Notes under the pieces: generated by a model
What the model was told of the DNA's origin: nothing
Database searches by the model: none
Seen by the model: only the letters and a program-made list of their open reading frames with translations
NCBI GenBank assembly: GCA_025055575.1
Contig: JANWWP010000023.1
Span: forward strand, 38,763 to 102,762
Direction of reading: 5' to 3'
Length of the DNA: 64,000 bases
Source of the DNA: Flavobacteriales bacterium
Lineage (GTDB): Bacteria; Bacteroidota; Bacteroidia; CAIKAF01
Shown: piece by piece, positions 8,863 through 17,586 of the stretch
Layout: the number at the start of each line of letters is the position of its first letter
Numbering within the stretch: position 1 is the stretch's first letter
Translations under genes and position numbers: made by a program

Positions 8863-11736
8863 TTATTTCCCTAAGACGGAAGCCAAAAAGCGGCCCGTTT
8901 GGGATTCCGAATGGGCGGCCACCTCCTCTGGCGTACCGGAAGCCACCACGCGGCCCCCTTCTGGCCCACCTTCGGGTCCAAGATCCGTGATATAATCACA
9001 GCACTTTAAGACTTCCAGATTGTGCTCAATCACCAAAATCGTGTGCCCTTGATCTAAAAGGGCTCCAAAGGCCCCCAGCAGCTTGTGGACATCATGAAAA
9101 TGAAGACCTGTGGTGGGTTCATCAAAAATGAATATTTTTTTTCCGGAAGAAGTCCCCGGACGCGCCAGAAAATAGGCCAATTTTACCCGCTGGGCCTCGC
9201 CACCGCTGAGCGTGGAAGCCGACTGGCCCAGCCTCAGGTAGTCCAAGCCTACCGCCTGCAGTGGCGCAAACAAACCAGCGATTTTGCGACCAGCCGGGTC
9301 CGGGGCAGCGGCAAAAAAGCGCTGTGCCTCGTCCACGGTAAGATCCAGAAGTTCGGCGATATTTTTTCCCTGGTAACTCACTTCCAGAACTTCGTCTTTA
9401 TACCGACGACCTTTGCAGGCTTCACACAACAACTTGACATCGGCCATAAATTGCATCTCCACTGTGATGTGCCCTTCGCCTTCGCATTCCTCGCAACGCC
9501 CGCCCGGCACGTTGAAGGAAAAATGAAAAGCTTTCAGACCCCGGCTTTTGGCCGCGGGCTGATCTGCATAAATATGCCGGATATCATCAAAAATTTTTAG
9601 GTACGTAATGGGATTGGATCTTGAGGACATCCCAATGGGACTTTGGTCCACCAATTCGACCCCTGAGATCAGGGCATTTTCAGGAATTTCAAGAGTCTTA
9701 TAGGGCAGAGGCGTCTCCGTGAGGGTATCCAAACCCAGTTTTCGCACAAGGGCCGGATACAAAATTTTTTTAACCAGAGTCGTTTTCCCCGAGCCGCTTA
9801 CCCCGCTCACACCGCTCATCACGCCCAAAGGCACAACAAAATCAATATTCTGCAGGTTGTGACCGCGGGCGCCGGCAAGATGTATAGCGCTCTTCCAGGT
9901 GCGGCGCTGGCTAGGCACAGAAATTTTCCGCCGGCCCGTCAGATAATCGGCCGTAAGCGTTTGGACATCAGCCAATCGGGAAGCCGGACCTGAGAACACC
10001 ACTTCCCCTCCCTTCCATCCAGCCTCGGGCCCCATGTCCACTAAAAAATCTGCCGACTCAATCATATCCCTGTCATGCTCTACTACGACAACGGTGTTGC
10101 CATCGTCCCTAAGTTTTTTCAAAGACCCAATGAGCCGGTGGGTATCGCGGGGATGCAAACCGATGCTGGGTTCATCCAAAATGTAAGTGGCCCCGGTGAG
10201 GCTGCTGCCGAGGGAGGCCGCCAGTTGTATCCTTTGGGTTTCCCCGCCGGAAAGTGTTCGGGAGCGCCGGTTTAATGTCAGATAAGAAAGCCCTACATCG
10301 CAAAGAAATTGCAAACGGCTGCGAATTTCCTGAAGAAGATGACGGGCCACGGCTTCATCCGTTTCGGATAGAGACAGCTTATCAAAAAAAGCCGCCACCT
10401 GGCCGACAGGTTTTAACAAAAGATCTGTAATAGAAACGCCGCCCACCTTCACCCAAGAGGCATCCTGACGAAGGCATGTGCCACGGCAATCCGGACATTC
10501 CGTGCGACCGCGGTAGCGAGAAAGCAACACCCGGTACTGTATTTTGTAAAGTTGGCTTTCCACATCCCGGAAAAAATCATCAATGCCATAAGGTTTGCCT
10601 TGACAACCTTTCCAAAGAAGACGCTTCTGCTCATCTGTGAGATCTTGATAGGGTGTGTGAATTGGAAAATTCTGCTTCAAAGCATGCTGAATAAATTGCT
10701 GCTTCCACCACCCCAGTGTCTCTCCGCGCCAGCAAGCCACAGCGTCGTCATACACACTTCGGGTAGAATCGGGTACCACCAAATTTTCATCAATGCCCAA
10801 GACCCAGCCGTAGCCTTCGCAAGTGCGACATGCACCATAGGGATTATTAAAGCTGAATAAATTCACACTGGGCGGCTCGAATGTGAGGCCATCAGCTTCC
10901 AGACGATCGGAAAATTCGGCTTCCAGCACCCAGCCATCCTCTGTTTCTGTGAATAGCAAACAGCGTCCATGCCCCTCATACATAGCGGTCTCCGCCGAAT
11001 CCACAATCCGGGAGAACCCCTCGTCATCTTTTTCTCCGGACTCAAAACGGTCAATCAGCAAAAAAGGTAGTTCCGAAGGCTCTTGAGGCAATACCCAATC
11101 CTCCATTCGAATCATTTTTCTCCCATCAAACAAACGGCTGAAGCCCTGAGCCATCAGCAATTCCACATCCCGGAATAAAGGTCGTTCTGGATGGCGGGGA
11201 AAAGGTACCACCAAAAGGCAGCGCAGGCCCAACTTTAATTTTTGAACATATCGGGCCACGTCCTGAGGCTGATGGCGCCGCACTTCCTTCCCAGAAACCG
11301 GGGAATACAAGCGCCCCACCCTGGCAAAGAGCAGTTTCAGGTAATCGTAAATTTCAGTGGAGGTCCCCACCGTGGAGCGTGCATTAGAGCTGACCACTTT
11401 TTGCTCGATGGCCACTGTGGGCGACAAACCCCGGATATCCTCCACATCCGGTCTTTCCATTCGGCCCAGAAACTGGCGGGCATAGCTGGAAAGGCTCTCC
11501 ACATAGCGGCGTTGCCCTTCGGCAAACAAAGTGTGGAAGGCCAAAGAAGACTTTCCCGAGCCGCTGACACCGGTGATTACCGTCAAGCGTCCATGCGGGA
11601 TTTTAACATGGACATTTTTTAAATTATGCGTGCGCGCTCCTACTATCTCGATATAATCCTCTGATTCAGGAGGGGACTTGTGCTTCGAACCCTTCGAAAC
11701 CGTATCAGACAAAACAGCAGCCCCTCGATGTTTCAT
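8863..11736 (-). CDS. uvrA: UvrA-family excinuclease ABC subunit A, first paralog
   Basis: The 957-residue product has two ABC ATPase halves: Walker A GVSGSGKSSLAF and GVSGSGKTTLVK, signatures LSGGETQRIQ and LSGGEAQRVK, and DEPSIGLHPRD/DEPTTGLHF Walker B regions. A UvrB-binding and insertion region lies between the first Walker A and LFSFNNPYGAC. Zinc-binding pairs include CRTC, CPDC and CEEC...CEAC. Together with UvrB it would scan DNA for lesions in nucleotide excision repair. The insertion region (FFRDVESQLYKIQYRVLLSRYRG) differs from the canonical enzyme and from the second paralog in this window, so this looks like the more divergent copy. The ATG at 11736 was preferred to a TTG at 11766, which lies upstream of the -7 box at 11744-11751. 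Confidence 0.95.
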   Translation of the reverse strand: MKHRGAAVLSDTVSKGSKHKSPPESEDYIEIVGARTHNLKNVHVKIPHGRLTVITGVSGSGKSSLAFHTLFAEGQRRYVESLSSYARQFLGRMERPDVEDIRGLSPTVAIEQKVVSSNARSTVGTSTEIYDYLKLLFARVGRLYSPVSGKEVRRHQPQDVARYVQKLKLGLRCLLVVPFPRHPERPLFRDVELLMAQGFSRLFDGRKMIRMEDWVLPQEPSELPFLLIDRFESGEKDDEGFSRIVDSAETAMYEGHGRCLLFTETEDGWVLEAEFSDRLEADGLTFEPPSVNLFSFNNPYGACRTCEGYGWVLGIDENLVVPDSTRSVYDDAVACWRGETLGWWKQQFIQHALKQNFPIHTPYQDLTDEQKRLLWKGCQGKPYGIDDFFRDVESQLYKIQYRVLLSRYRGRTECPDCRGTCLRQDASWVKVGGVSITDLLLKPVGQVAAFFDKLSLSETDEAVARHLLQEIRSRLQFLCDVGLSYLTLNRRSRTLSGGETQRIQLAASLGSSLTGATYILDEPSIGLHPRDTHRLIGSLKKLRDDGNTVVVVEHDRDMIESADFLVDMGPEAGWKGGEVVFSGPASRLADVQTLTADYLTGRRKISVPSQRRTWKSAIHLAGARGHNLQNIDFVVPLGVMSGVSGVSGSGKTTLVKKILYPALVRKLGLDTLTETPLPYKTLEIPENALISGVELVDQSPIGMSSRSNPITYLKIFDDIRHIYADQPAAKSRGLKAFHFSFNVPGGRCEECEGEGHITVEMQFMADVKLLCEACKGRRYKDEVLEVSYQGKNIAELLDLTVDEAQRFFAAAPDPAGRKIAGLFAPLQAVGLDYLRLGQSASTLSGGEAQRVKLAYFLARPGTSSGKKIFIFDEPTTGLHFHDVHKLLGAFGALLDQGHTILVIEHNLEVLKCCDYITDLGPEGGPEGGRVVASGTPEEVAAHSESQTGRFLASVLGK

Positions 11737-11743
11737 GCCTGCA

Positions 11744-11751
11744 CAAAAATA
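11744..11751 (-). promoter_or_regulatory. -7 box close to the first uvrA start
   Basis: The minus strand reads TATTTTTG, a full TAnnTTTG match, only 7 bases before the ATG at 11736. Transcription would begin at or next to the start codon. This supports 11736 over the upstream TTG at 11766. Confidence 0.5.
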
Positions 11752-11786
11752 GACTCCTCCTATCAACCGCTAAGGCCCGGGGAGGT

Positions 11787-12269
11787 TCACCGGGTCAGAT
11801 ACAGCCATATGGCATAGCCCAAACCCCAGACACCGTAAGCCAGCTTCAAAAGCATTCCGCTGAAAAAACCCGCCAGGCTGGCCCAGGCGCTGCGCAGGGA
11901 TTGCCCCACCGAACGCGAAGCCAGCCACTCTCCCACAAAAGCACCGCAAACGGGCCCTAAAAGGATACCCCAGGGCGGAAAAAGAAATAACCCGACCACC
12001 ATCCCGACTGTGGCACCACGGGTGGCCCAAGGGGAACTTTTAAAGCGCCGGGTGAAGTACACCGGCAACACATAATCGGCCACCGTAATCAAAGCCATCA
12101 TGAGTCCGGCCCCCAGGCTCACCCACAGGGGCGGAGCATACAGTTCTGTGCCATACAAAAGCAGCAAGCCGGCAAATGTGAGGGGAGGGCCCGGAATCAC
12201 AGGCAAAAAGGCACCCATCAAACCGGTGATAAAACATACGAAAGCTCCAACAACCCAAACGACTTCCAT
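11787..12269 (-). CDS. DUF456 family membrane protein
   Basis: The 160-residue product is almost entirely hydrophobic, with about five membrane segments. It has the family's features: the N-terminal GLMGAFLPVIPGPPLTFAG, a central ADYVLPVYFTRRF with charged residues, a glycine-rich GMVVGLFLFPPWGILLGP, and a GEWLAS segment. The molecular role of DUF456 proteins is unknown. It sits between the first uvrA and the response regulator on the same strand, with a 164-base gap before it in which I see no further gene or box. Confidence 0.88.
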   Translation of the reverse strand: MEVVWVVGAFVCFITGLMGAFLPVIPGPPLTFAGLLLLYGTELYAPPLWVSLGAGLMMALITVADYVLPVYFTRRFKSSPWATRGATVGMVVGLFLFPPWGILLGPVCGAFVGEWLASRSVGQSLRSAWASLAGFFSGMLLKLAYGVWGLGYAIWLYLTR

Positions 12270-12433
12270 GCGTGCTTTTTGCTATTGGACGAAGATAAAA
12301 ACATTTTGTTTTTTTAAAACCCATAAACGATTGCCCCGGAGGGACAACTGGTTTTGAGGAAAAGAAACTCTGTAGCCAGCAAGACGAAATAGGCCTTGCC
12401 GCTAATTGTCTTCTGCAATCATTGAAATTTTCA

Positions 12434-13162
12434 TCAGGCCATGCCTCCCACTTCCAGCCTAAAACCCACCCCGTGAATGTTCGTGATTCGGACGCGTGGA
12501 TCTTCTGCCAGATACTTTCGAAGTTTAGTGATAAAAACATCCAGACTTCGGCCGATGAAATAATCGCTCTTTCCCCACACGGCATTCATGAGAGTCTCGC
12601 GTTCGATAGTCTGCCCGGCACGCAGAGCCAGATACCTGAGAATCCGGGCCTCTTTGGCTGTAAGTTTTTTATGCAGTTGTCCTTTGTAATGTAATTCCAA
12701 GACACTAAATACGAGTTTAAAGTGTCCAATTTCCACGACATCCGGGTCTTGGTTTTTGAGGACTTCCTTATCCGGAGGCTGAATACGCTTCCGAATGTTG
12801 GCTATGCGCAGGATGAGTTCTTCGGGTTCATAAGGCTTGGTCACATAATCGTCAGCACCGAGGCGCAAGCCGCGCACTTTATCTTCCGTCATGTCGCGGG
12901 CCGTCACAAATATGATGGGCGCAAGAGGCTTCAACTTTCGGAGTTCTGCGGCGAGGGTAAAGCCATCTTTTTCCGGCATCATCACATCCAAAATGTACAA
13001 ATCAAAATCCTTTTCATGCATCCAGCGTGTGGCTTCCGCGCCGTCGGAGGCCAATGTCACTTCGTAGCCCTGATCCTGCAACAGATCCTGAGTGATGAGG
13101 GCCAGATTGCTATCGTCCTCGGCCAACAGAATTGAAAACGGCGCATTATCTCTAAGATTCAT
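12434..13162 (-). CDS. OmpR/PhoB-type response regulator, orphan in this window
   Basis: The 242-residue product starts at the ATG at 13162 (MNLRDNAPF); a longer open frame upstream lacks conserved content. The receiver domain (about 10-125) has the acidic pair E15/D16/D17, phospho-acceptor D59 (in LDVMMPEKDG), the Thr of VTARD and the Lys of DDYVTKPYE. A winged-helix output domain (about 145-240) includes LTAKEARILRYLA, GKSDYFIGRSLDVFITKLRKYL and the closing NIHGVGFRLEV. It would bind DNA when phosphorylated. No histidine kinase gene is adjacent, so its partner must be elsewhere. Similar regulators in Bacteroidota are often annotated RprY-like; I cannot assign a regulon. Confidence 0.93.
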   Translation of the reverse strand: MNLRDNAPFSILLAEDDSNLALITQDLLQDQGYEVTLASDGAEATRWMHEKDFDLYILDVMMPEKDGFTLAAELRKLKPLAPIIFVTARDMTEDKVRGLRLGADDYVTKPYEPEELILRIANIRKRIQPPDKEVLKNQDPDVVEIGHFKLVFSVLELHYKGQLHKKLTAKEARILRYLALRAGQTIERETLMNAVWGKSDYFIGRSLDVFITKLRKYLAEDPRVRITNIHGVGFRLEVGGMA

Positions 13163-13167
13163 GAACC

Positions 13168-13175
13168 CAAAAATA
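13168..13175 (-). promoter_or_regulatory. -7 box next to the response regulator start
   Basis: The minus strand reads TATTTTTG (TAnnTTTG) 5 bases before the ATG at 13162. The predicted transcript would have no or almost no leader. Confidence 0.5.
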
Positions 13176-13207
13176 CACAGCAGAAAGAGGGAAAGGCAAC
13201 GACACCG

Positions 13208-13215
13208 TACCTTTG
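13208..13215 (+). promoter_or_regulatory. -7 box for the CoA-binding protein gene
   Basis: TACCTTTG matches TAnnTTTG and lies 9 bases before the ATG at 13225. It overlaps a TTG at 13213 that could otherwise be taken as a start codon. Confidence 0.45.
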
Positions 13216-13224
13216 AAAGGCCGG

Positions 13225-13593
13225 ATGAAGCCCACTCTGATTGCCGGTTTTTCTCCCCGGCCTGGACGCTACAGTCTGTTGGCCCTGCGCGCCCTTCAAA
13301 ATGCCGGGCACCAGGTGCATTTAATGGGGCGTAAAAGCGGAGAATTCGAGGGCCGGCGCGTTTTTGGTCTGGGTGAGGCCCCACCGCCCGGACTTCGTGT
13401 GCACACCCTCACGCTGTATCTGAGAGCCGAGTTCCAAAGGCCCTTTTATCCTTGCTTTCTACAATGGCAACCCCATAGGATTATTTTTAATCCTGGCACG
13501 GAAAATCCTGAATTTGAAGATTTGTGCCATCGGGAGGGAATTGAAGCCCTCCGGGCCTGCACCCTGGTCATGCTGAGCACGGGGCAGTATTAA
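13225..13593 (+). CDS. CoA-binding domain protein (CoA_binding_2, YccU-like)
   Basis: The 122-residue product is a single Rossmann-type domain. Visible family features are AGFSPRPGRYSLLALRALQNAG at the N-terminus (nucleotide-binding turn), HQVHLMGRK, the central VHTLTLYL, RIIFNPGTENPEF and the highly conserved C-terminal CTLVMLSTGQY. Proteins of this family bind coenzyme A; a specific reaction is not established. The ATG at 13225 fits the family start. Its stop codon overlaps that of the convergent fructosamine kinase by 3 bases. Confidence 0.9.
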   Translation: MKPTLIAGFSPRPGRYSLLALRALQNAGHQVHLMGRKSGEFEGRRVFGLGEAPPPGLRVHTLTLYLRAEFQRPFYPCFLQWQPHRIIFNPGTENPEFEDLCHREGIEALRACTLVMLSTGQY

Positions 13594-14465
13594 AAGCGGC
13601 TCAAAATATTTTTTACAGATTGGATGTAAGAACCAGGAAATAAATTCACATGCACCAGGAGCGGATACAGGTTGCATATGTCCACGCGTTTCTCCCACCC
13701 TGGGGATAGAGGATATTCGTTGGCATATCCTTCATAAAACTCATAATCAAACCCACCGAAAAGCCTTGTCATAGCAAGGTCCATCTCACGGTGGCCGTAA
13801 TATACGGCCGGATCAAAAACAGCCGGGTCGCCTTCCAAAGTGCACAAAAAATTGCCGCCCCAAAGGTCTCCATGCAGCAGAGCCGGTGGCTCTTGAGGGA
13901 AAATTTCAGGCAGGCGCTTGTAAAGACTTTCAAATTTCTGAACCACACCGCCGTCGGCTTTGCCGTTATCCACCGCCCGCCGCAGTTGGGGCTCGAGCCT
14001 GAACCGGACAAAAAAATCCGGCCAGGACTCGACCCAGGCATTTCTTTGCGGCAGAGAACCCACAAAATTGTCATGGTCTAACCCAAATTTATCGGACGTG
14101 TGACGATGCTGGCGGGCTAGTCTTTCGCCAAAATCTTCCCAGAAGCCAAACGAAGGTTCCCCTTGCTCCAGATATTCAAGAATGATAAAACAATGGTTTT
14201 CGTCTTCGCCGGTGCCTATGACGTCCGGCACTTTTATCTCTCCGGCCGCTTTCAGAAGGTCCAAGCCGCGGGCCTCGGCATCAAACATGCCTTTATGCCG
14301 GCGGGCATCATTCCATTTCACGAAAAAAGGACCTGCGTTGGTGCGGAGGATAGCGGCCGCGTTGATGGAACCGCCGCCTTTGACATCATAACTTTCAATC
14401 GTAACGGACGTACCTAAACGATCCGAAACATTTTTCTCAACAAGAAGCCTGAATTCGGGCGTCAT
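13590..14465 (-). CDS. Fructosamine kinase family protein
   Basis: The 291-residue product has a kinase-like APH fold. The start is taken at the ATG at 14465 (MTPEFRLL), which fits the family. Key elements are GGGSINAA (nucleotide loop), FVKWND with the ATP-binding Lys, the catalytic LLHGDLWGGNFL, and FDPAVYYGHREMDLAMTRLFGGF, a family hallmark. Members phosphorylate ketosamines or related sugar-amine adducts and so act in protein deglycation. Upstream (14466-14673) is a 208-base gap with no gene I can support. Confidence 0.93.
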   Translation of the reverse strand: MTPEFRLLVEKNVSDRLGTSVTIESYDVKGGGSINAAAILRTNAGPFFVKWNDARRHKGMFDAEARGLDLLKAAGEIKVPDVIGTGEDENHCFIILEYLEQGEPSFGFWEDFGERLARQHRHTSDKFGLDHDNFVGSLPQRNAWVESWPDFFVRFRLEPQLRRAVDNGKADGGVVQKFESLYKRLPEIFPQEPPALLHGDLWGGNFLCTLEGDPAVFDPAVYYGHREMDLAMTRLFGGFDYEFYEGYANEYPLSPGWEKRVDICNLYPLLVHVNLFPGSYIQSVKNILSRF

Positions 14466-14649
14466 TATGAAGGTGAAATTGATTGTGCGAAATAAACAAC
14501 CAGGGCTCTCTCTTGCAAGAATAACCAAGTTAGCCTTTTCACAAGGCTGTTCCTTACGACGGCCATAAACTCCCTAAGGCCAGTTTCTTTTACGTACTAC
14601 TTACAACTTAATTGGCAAAAAAATCGACATGAACCCATACCACAAAACA

Positions 14650-14673
14650 TTAAAAATCCAGGCCTAAAGCCTC
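14650..14673 (-). terminator. Weak terminator candidate
   Basis: On the minus strand, AGGC-TTTAG-GCCT forms a 4-bp stem shortly after the stop codon at 14674 and is followed by GGATTTTT. The stem is short, so confidence is low. Confidence 0.3.
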
Positions 14674-15612
14674 CTATTGCCCGTATTCCTTCACATTGAG
14701 GCTGCCTTTTTTCTTGTTGTATTCTTTTCCAAACTTCATTCTTTTGCCTTCCTGGCTTCTTTCGTTGGGCGCCTTACCGCGGGTAAAATCCGGACACAGA
14801 ACACCGGAAGAACCCCCTTTTTTACTACTGAACCGCCTGTTCATTAAAACCTTGAAAAAGAAAAAGCCATCGGGCTCCTGAGGATTGCCACGCGCTTTAA
14901 CCCCATCCAAATAATCCGAAAAAGCATACACATAGCCCAGCTCCAAGGAAAGTGACCACCGCGGATGCCACCAGTACTCGGCTCCCAGGCCGGCTTGAAG
15001 GGCCGGACTCATCCACGCGGAGCCTGACTCCGGAGGCCCCCCTGAACGACTCAAAGGAAAGGCCCGGATGCCAGATATGCCGACCAGGCCGTAAGCGCTC
15101 CAGGGAGAAATGGCTTTGGGAAGTACTTCCGCACGAAATCCCTTCTTGGGCAGACTTTGATCCGGCAGAAAATACCACTCGCCTTGCAGTCCGGTCTGAA
15201 AGAAAGGGGACTCCACGGCCAATCCACGAGCTTTATTCTCCGGATTATAACTGTAGCGGTCATTTCCGCTCAGGACCCCTCCATTTACAAAAAACTTGGC
15301 GGAAACGTAACGACTGAATTTATACCGGACACCCAGCTGCGCATCAACCCGTGTGGAAAGCATATCGATATCCCTCGGACGGCGGCTCCCCGGTCCGGAG
15401 GTTCCGCCCAGATCGCCCATCAGAACGTTGGGCCCTAAACCCACACTCACCTGAAAGCGATTAAGGAATGGGGTGCGGGGCTGTTCGGATTGAGCCAAAA
15501 TTTTGCAATACCCTAACGAAAAATTGGAAAATATGACAAGAAAGAGGTCTCGGAAAAAATTATTCAGGAGGGGGCTTGAAAGCCAAAGGTTGGCTACCTT
15601 AACAGGACGCAT
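14674..15612 (-). CDS. Outer-membrane beta-barrel protein, DUF6089-like
   Basis: The 312-residue product has a hydrophobic N-terminal segment ending near YCKILAQ, consistent with a long signal peptide. It then has the pattern of Bacteroidota barrel proteins: VGLGPNVLMGDLGG, DIDMLSTRVDAQLGVRYKFSR, ALQAGLGAEYWWHPRWSLSLELGYVYAFSDYLD. The C-terminal 50 residues are unusually basic and lack a barrel-closing aromatic end. The start lies 4 bases after the stop of the M1 peptidase, so translation is probably coupled and the three genes 14674-19545 form one operon. The DUF6089 assignment is from pattern only. Confidence 0.7.
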   Translation of the reverse strand: MRPVKVANLWLSSPLLNNFFRDLFLVIFSNFSLGYCKILAQSEQPRTPFLNRFQVSVGLGPNVLMGDLGGTSGPGSRRPRDIDMLSTRVDAQLGVRYKFSRYVSAKFFVNGGVLSGNDRYSYNPENKARGLAVESPFFQTGLQGEWYFLPDQSLPKKGFRAEVLPKAISPWSAYGLVGISGIRAFPLSRSGGPPESGSAWMSPALQAGLGAEYWWHPRWSLSLELGYVYAFSDYLDGVKARGNPQEPDGFFFFKVLMNRRFSSKKGGSSGVLCPDFTRGKAPNERSQEGKRMKFGKEYNKKKGSLNVKEYGQ

Positions 15613-15616
15613 ACCC

Positions 15617-17581
15617 TCAAAGTTTCACCAGGCGCGCGGTCTGCATGAAAGCGGCGTTGCGACACTGTATAATATAGACTCCGGCGGGCCAGGCAGATAC
15701 ATCCATGGCAAGAGCCCCGCTGGAGCGCACCGTCTCTTCCTTAAGCACAGCTCCGGAAGGATGGATGACACGAAGCAGGCAGCCTGGTATCATATGTTGA
15801 AAAATAACATAATCCTTGGCCGGATTGGGTGCAATAAAAAGTGCTGTTTCAGGATTTTCTTCAACTCCCAGCTGAGGATTAAAAATAGCGGTGTCCCGTG
15901 CCGCTATCCAATTAGGCTTGTCCACTTCCACTTCCAGCGGCATTTCTGAAAGAGGAAAAGAAAATAAGGTGGTGCTACCGGCCGGTGTGACACGCACTAA
16001 AGTGTCGCCTGAGGCGGTGCGAACATACACTGGCACCGGCACAGAAAAATAGGGCGTCACGGAGGGCATGCTCACCGTCTGATTGAGTTTGCCAATAAAA
16101 AGCCCGTTGCTATGGTCCCACTCTAAGGAATAGATCGGATAGCCTTCGCCGTAATACCATTGGTCAAAGAATTCGTCCAAATCTAAACCCGTAAATTCTT
16201 CCATGGCATCACGGAAATCCGCCCCAGTGGCATTCCTGTAAGCAAATTTTTGAAGATAGTGCTGCAGACCGCCAAAAAAGAGGACATCGTTGTGAATAAG
16301 CCAGCGCAGGGTGTGGATTATAAAAGCGCCTTTGTAATAAGTGAGCCGCCCGCTGAAAATACGCGCCACGTCGGTGGTATCGTCCACATACACACTGCCG
16401 CCGGGTTCGCTGATAACAGCGCTTTCCAGTCCGTTCAGGTCATCATCCACCCAAGCCGTATCCAAATTTTGGTAACTCAGGCTGGTGCTGTAAGTAGCGA
16501 AACCTTCATTTACCCAGATATCGCGCCAGGAAGCGCAGGTGACATAGTTACCGAACCACTGGTGCGCCAATTCATGCGTAGTGAGACCAAAACCGAAAGT
16601 GCCCTGGGTGGTCATGGTCTGATGTTCCATCCCCCCTCCCAAAGGCGCCATGCAATGCCCGTATTTTTCCTGCGGGAACGGATAAGGACCATAAAGCTCT
16701 GAAAACAGTTCCAGATAATCCGCCGTGCGGTCTATCATATTCATCCAGTAAGGTAGCGTCTGGGGATTGTCATACACATAATTGAGAATGGGAATGGCCG
16801 GACCATTCACAGGATTGGCAACCACAGTGTAGGGAACATAACGGGCCACAGCTGCGGAAATAAGATAATACGAAATAGGATAGCGGTGCTTCCAGTGCCA
16901 GGCTATTCTATTGCCTGGCAGATTATTTTGTGCCAGAAGAACTCCGTTGGAACCGGCCCTCAATGAATCTGCGGTTATAATGACCACATCCACACTATCT
17001 ATTTTGTCGTTCAGGGATTGTTTGCAGGGCCACCAGTGAAAGGCTGCGTAAGGCTGGCTCAGGGTCCACACAACGTGATTGCCCCAGGTGGGTGAGGTAC
17101 CGGCATTCATGCCGGCACCGATGGCCGATCCCCCGGAAGCCGGAGGCTGGCCGTGATAATAAATGGTCATATTGAAAAAATCTCCGGCCTGCAAAGTCAC
17201 AGGAAGGTTGGCTGAACGCACGCCGCCGGACGAAAGGACAGGAACCGGAAATCCATTAAAAAAGGCTGAATCCACAGTGAGATCCGGATGTAACTCAAAT
17301 TCAAAAACATCCAACATCGGGGCCACGACCTTGGCACGGGTTTCCACACGACCGTAAGGAATGTAAGTGCTGGTGTTAGACAGTTCCAGTTCAAGATGGT
17401 GGTGGTGCACGTCATAGCCATCACTCAGCAGGCTTTTGGGCCGGGCTGTTTGGGTCATGGCGGCAAGGCAGCGCATTTTTGCGGCCGCACAGGAAGCGGC
17501 GCCCTCATGCCAACAGTCGGCCTGGGCCAGCGAGTGCAGGCTTTGAAAGGCCAACCAAATCATCAGGATCTTTTTTTCCAT
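15617..17581 (-). CDS. Secreted M1-family zinc aminopeptidase with T9SS sorting domain
   Basis: The 654-residue product has a signal peptide (MEKKILMIWLAF...LAQA). The M1 catalytic set is intact: HELAH at 336-340 with third zinc ligand E359 in NEGFATYS (HExxH-18-E). The exopeptidase motif reads GGMEH near 316-320 instead of the usual GAMEN. The C-terminal 80 residues (from LFIAPNPAKD) form a T9SS type A sorting domain, so the enzyme should work at the cell surface or outside. I start at the ATG at 17581; a GTG at 17590 would overlap the upstream stop as GTGA, suggesting coupling to the PorE-like gene. It probably trims peptides for uptake. Confidence 0.9.
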   Translation of the reverse strand: MEKKILMIWLAFQSLHSLAQADCWHEGAASCAAAKMRCLAAMTQTARPKSLLSDGYDVHHHHLELELSNTSTYIPYGRVETRAKVVAPMLDVFEFELHPDLTVDSAFFNGFPVPVLSSGGVRSANLPVTLQAGDFFNMTIYYHGQPPASGGSAIGAGMNAGTSPTWGNHVVWTLSQPYAAFHWWPCKQSLNDKIDSVDVVIITADSLRAGSNGVLLAQNNLPGNRIAWHWKHRYPISYYLISAAVARYVPYTVVANPVNGPAIPILNYVYDNPQTLPYWMNMIDRTADYLELFSELYGPYPFPQEKYGHCMAPLGGGMEHQTMTTQGTFGFGLTTHELAHQWFGNYVTCASWRDIWVNEGFATYSTSLSYQNLDTAWVDDDLNGLESAVISEPGGSVYVDDTTDVARIFSGRLTYYKGAFIIHTLRWLIHNDVLFFGGLQHYLQKFAYRNATGADFRDAMEEFTGLDLDEFFDQWYYGEGYPIYSLEWDHSNGLFIGKLNQTVSMPSVTPYFSVPVPVYVRTASGDTLVRVTPAGSTTLFSFPLSEMPLEVEVDKPNWIAARDTAIFNPQLGVEENPETALFIAPNPAKDYVIFQHMIPGCLLRVIHPSGAVLKEETVRSSGALAMDVSAWPAGVYIIQCRNAAFMQTARLVKL

Positions 17582-17586
17582 ACACT

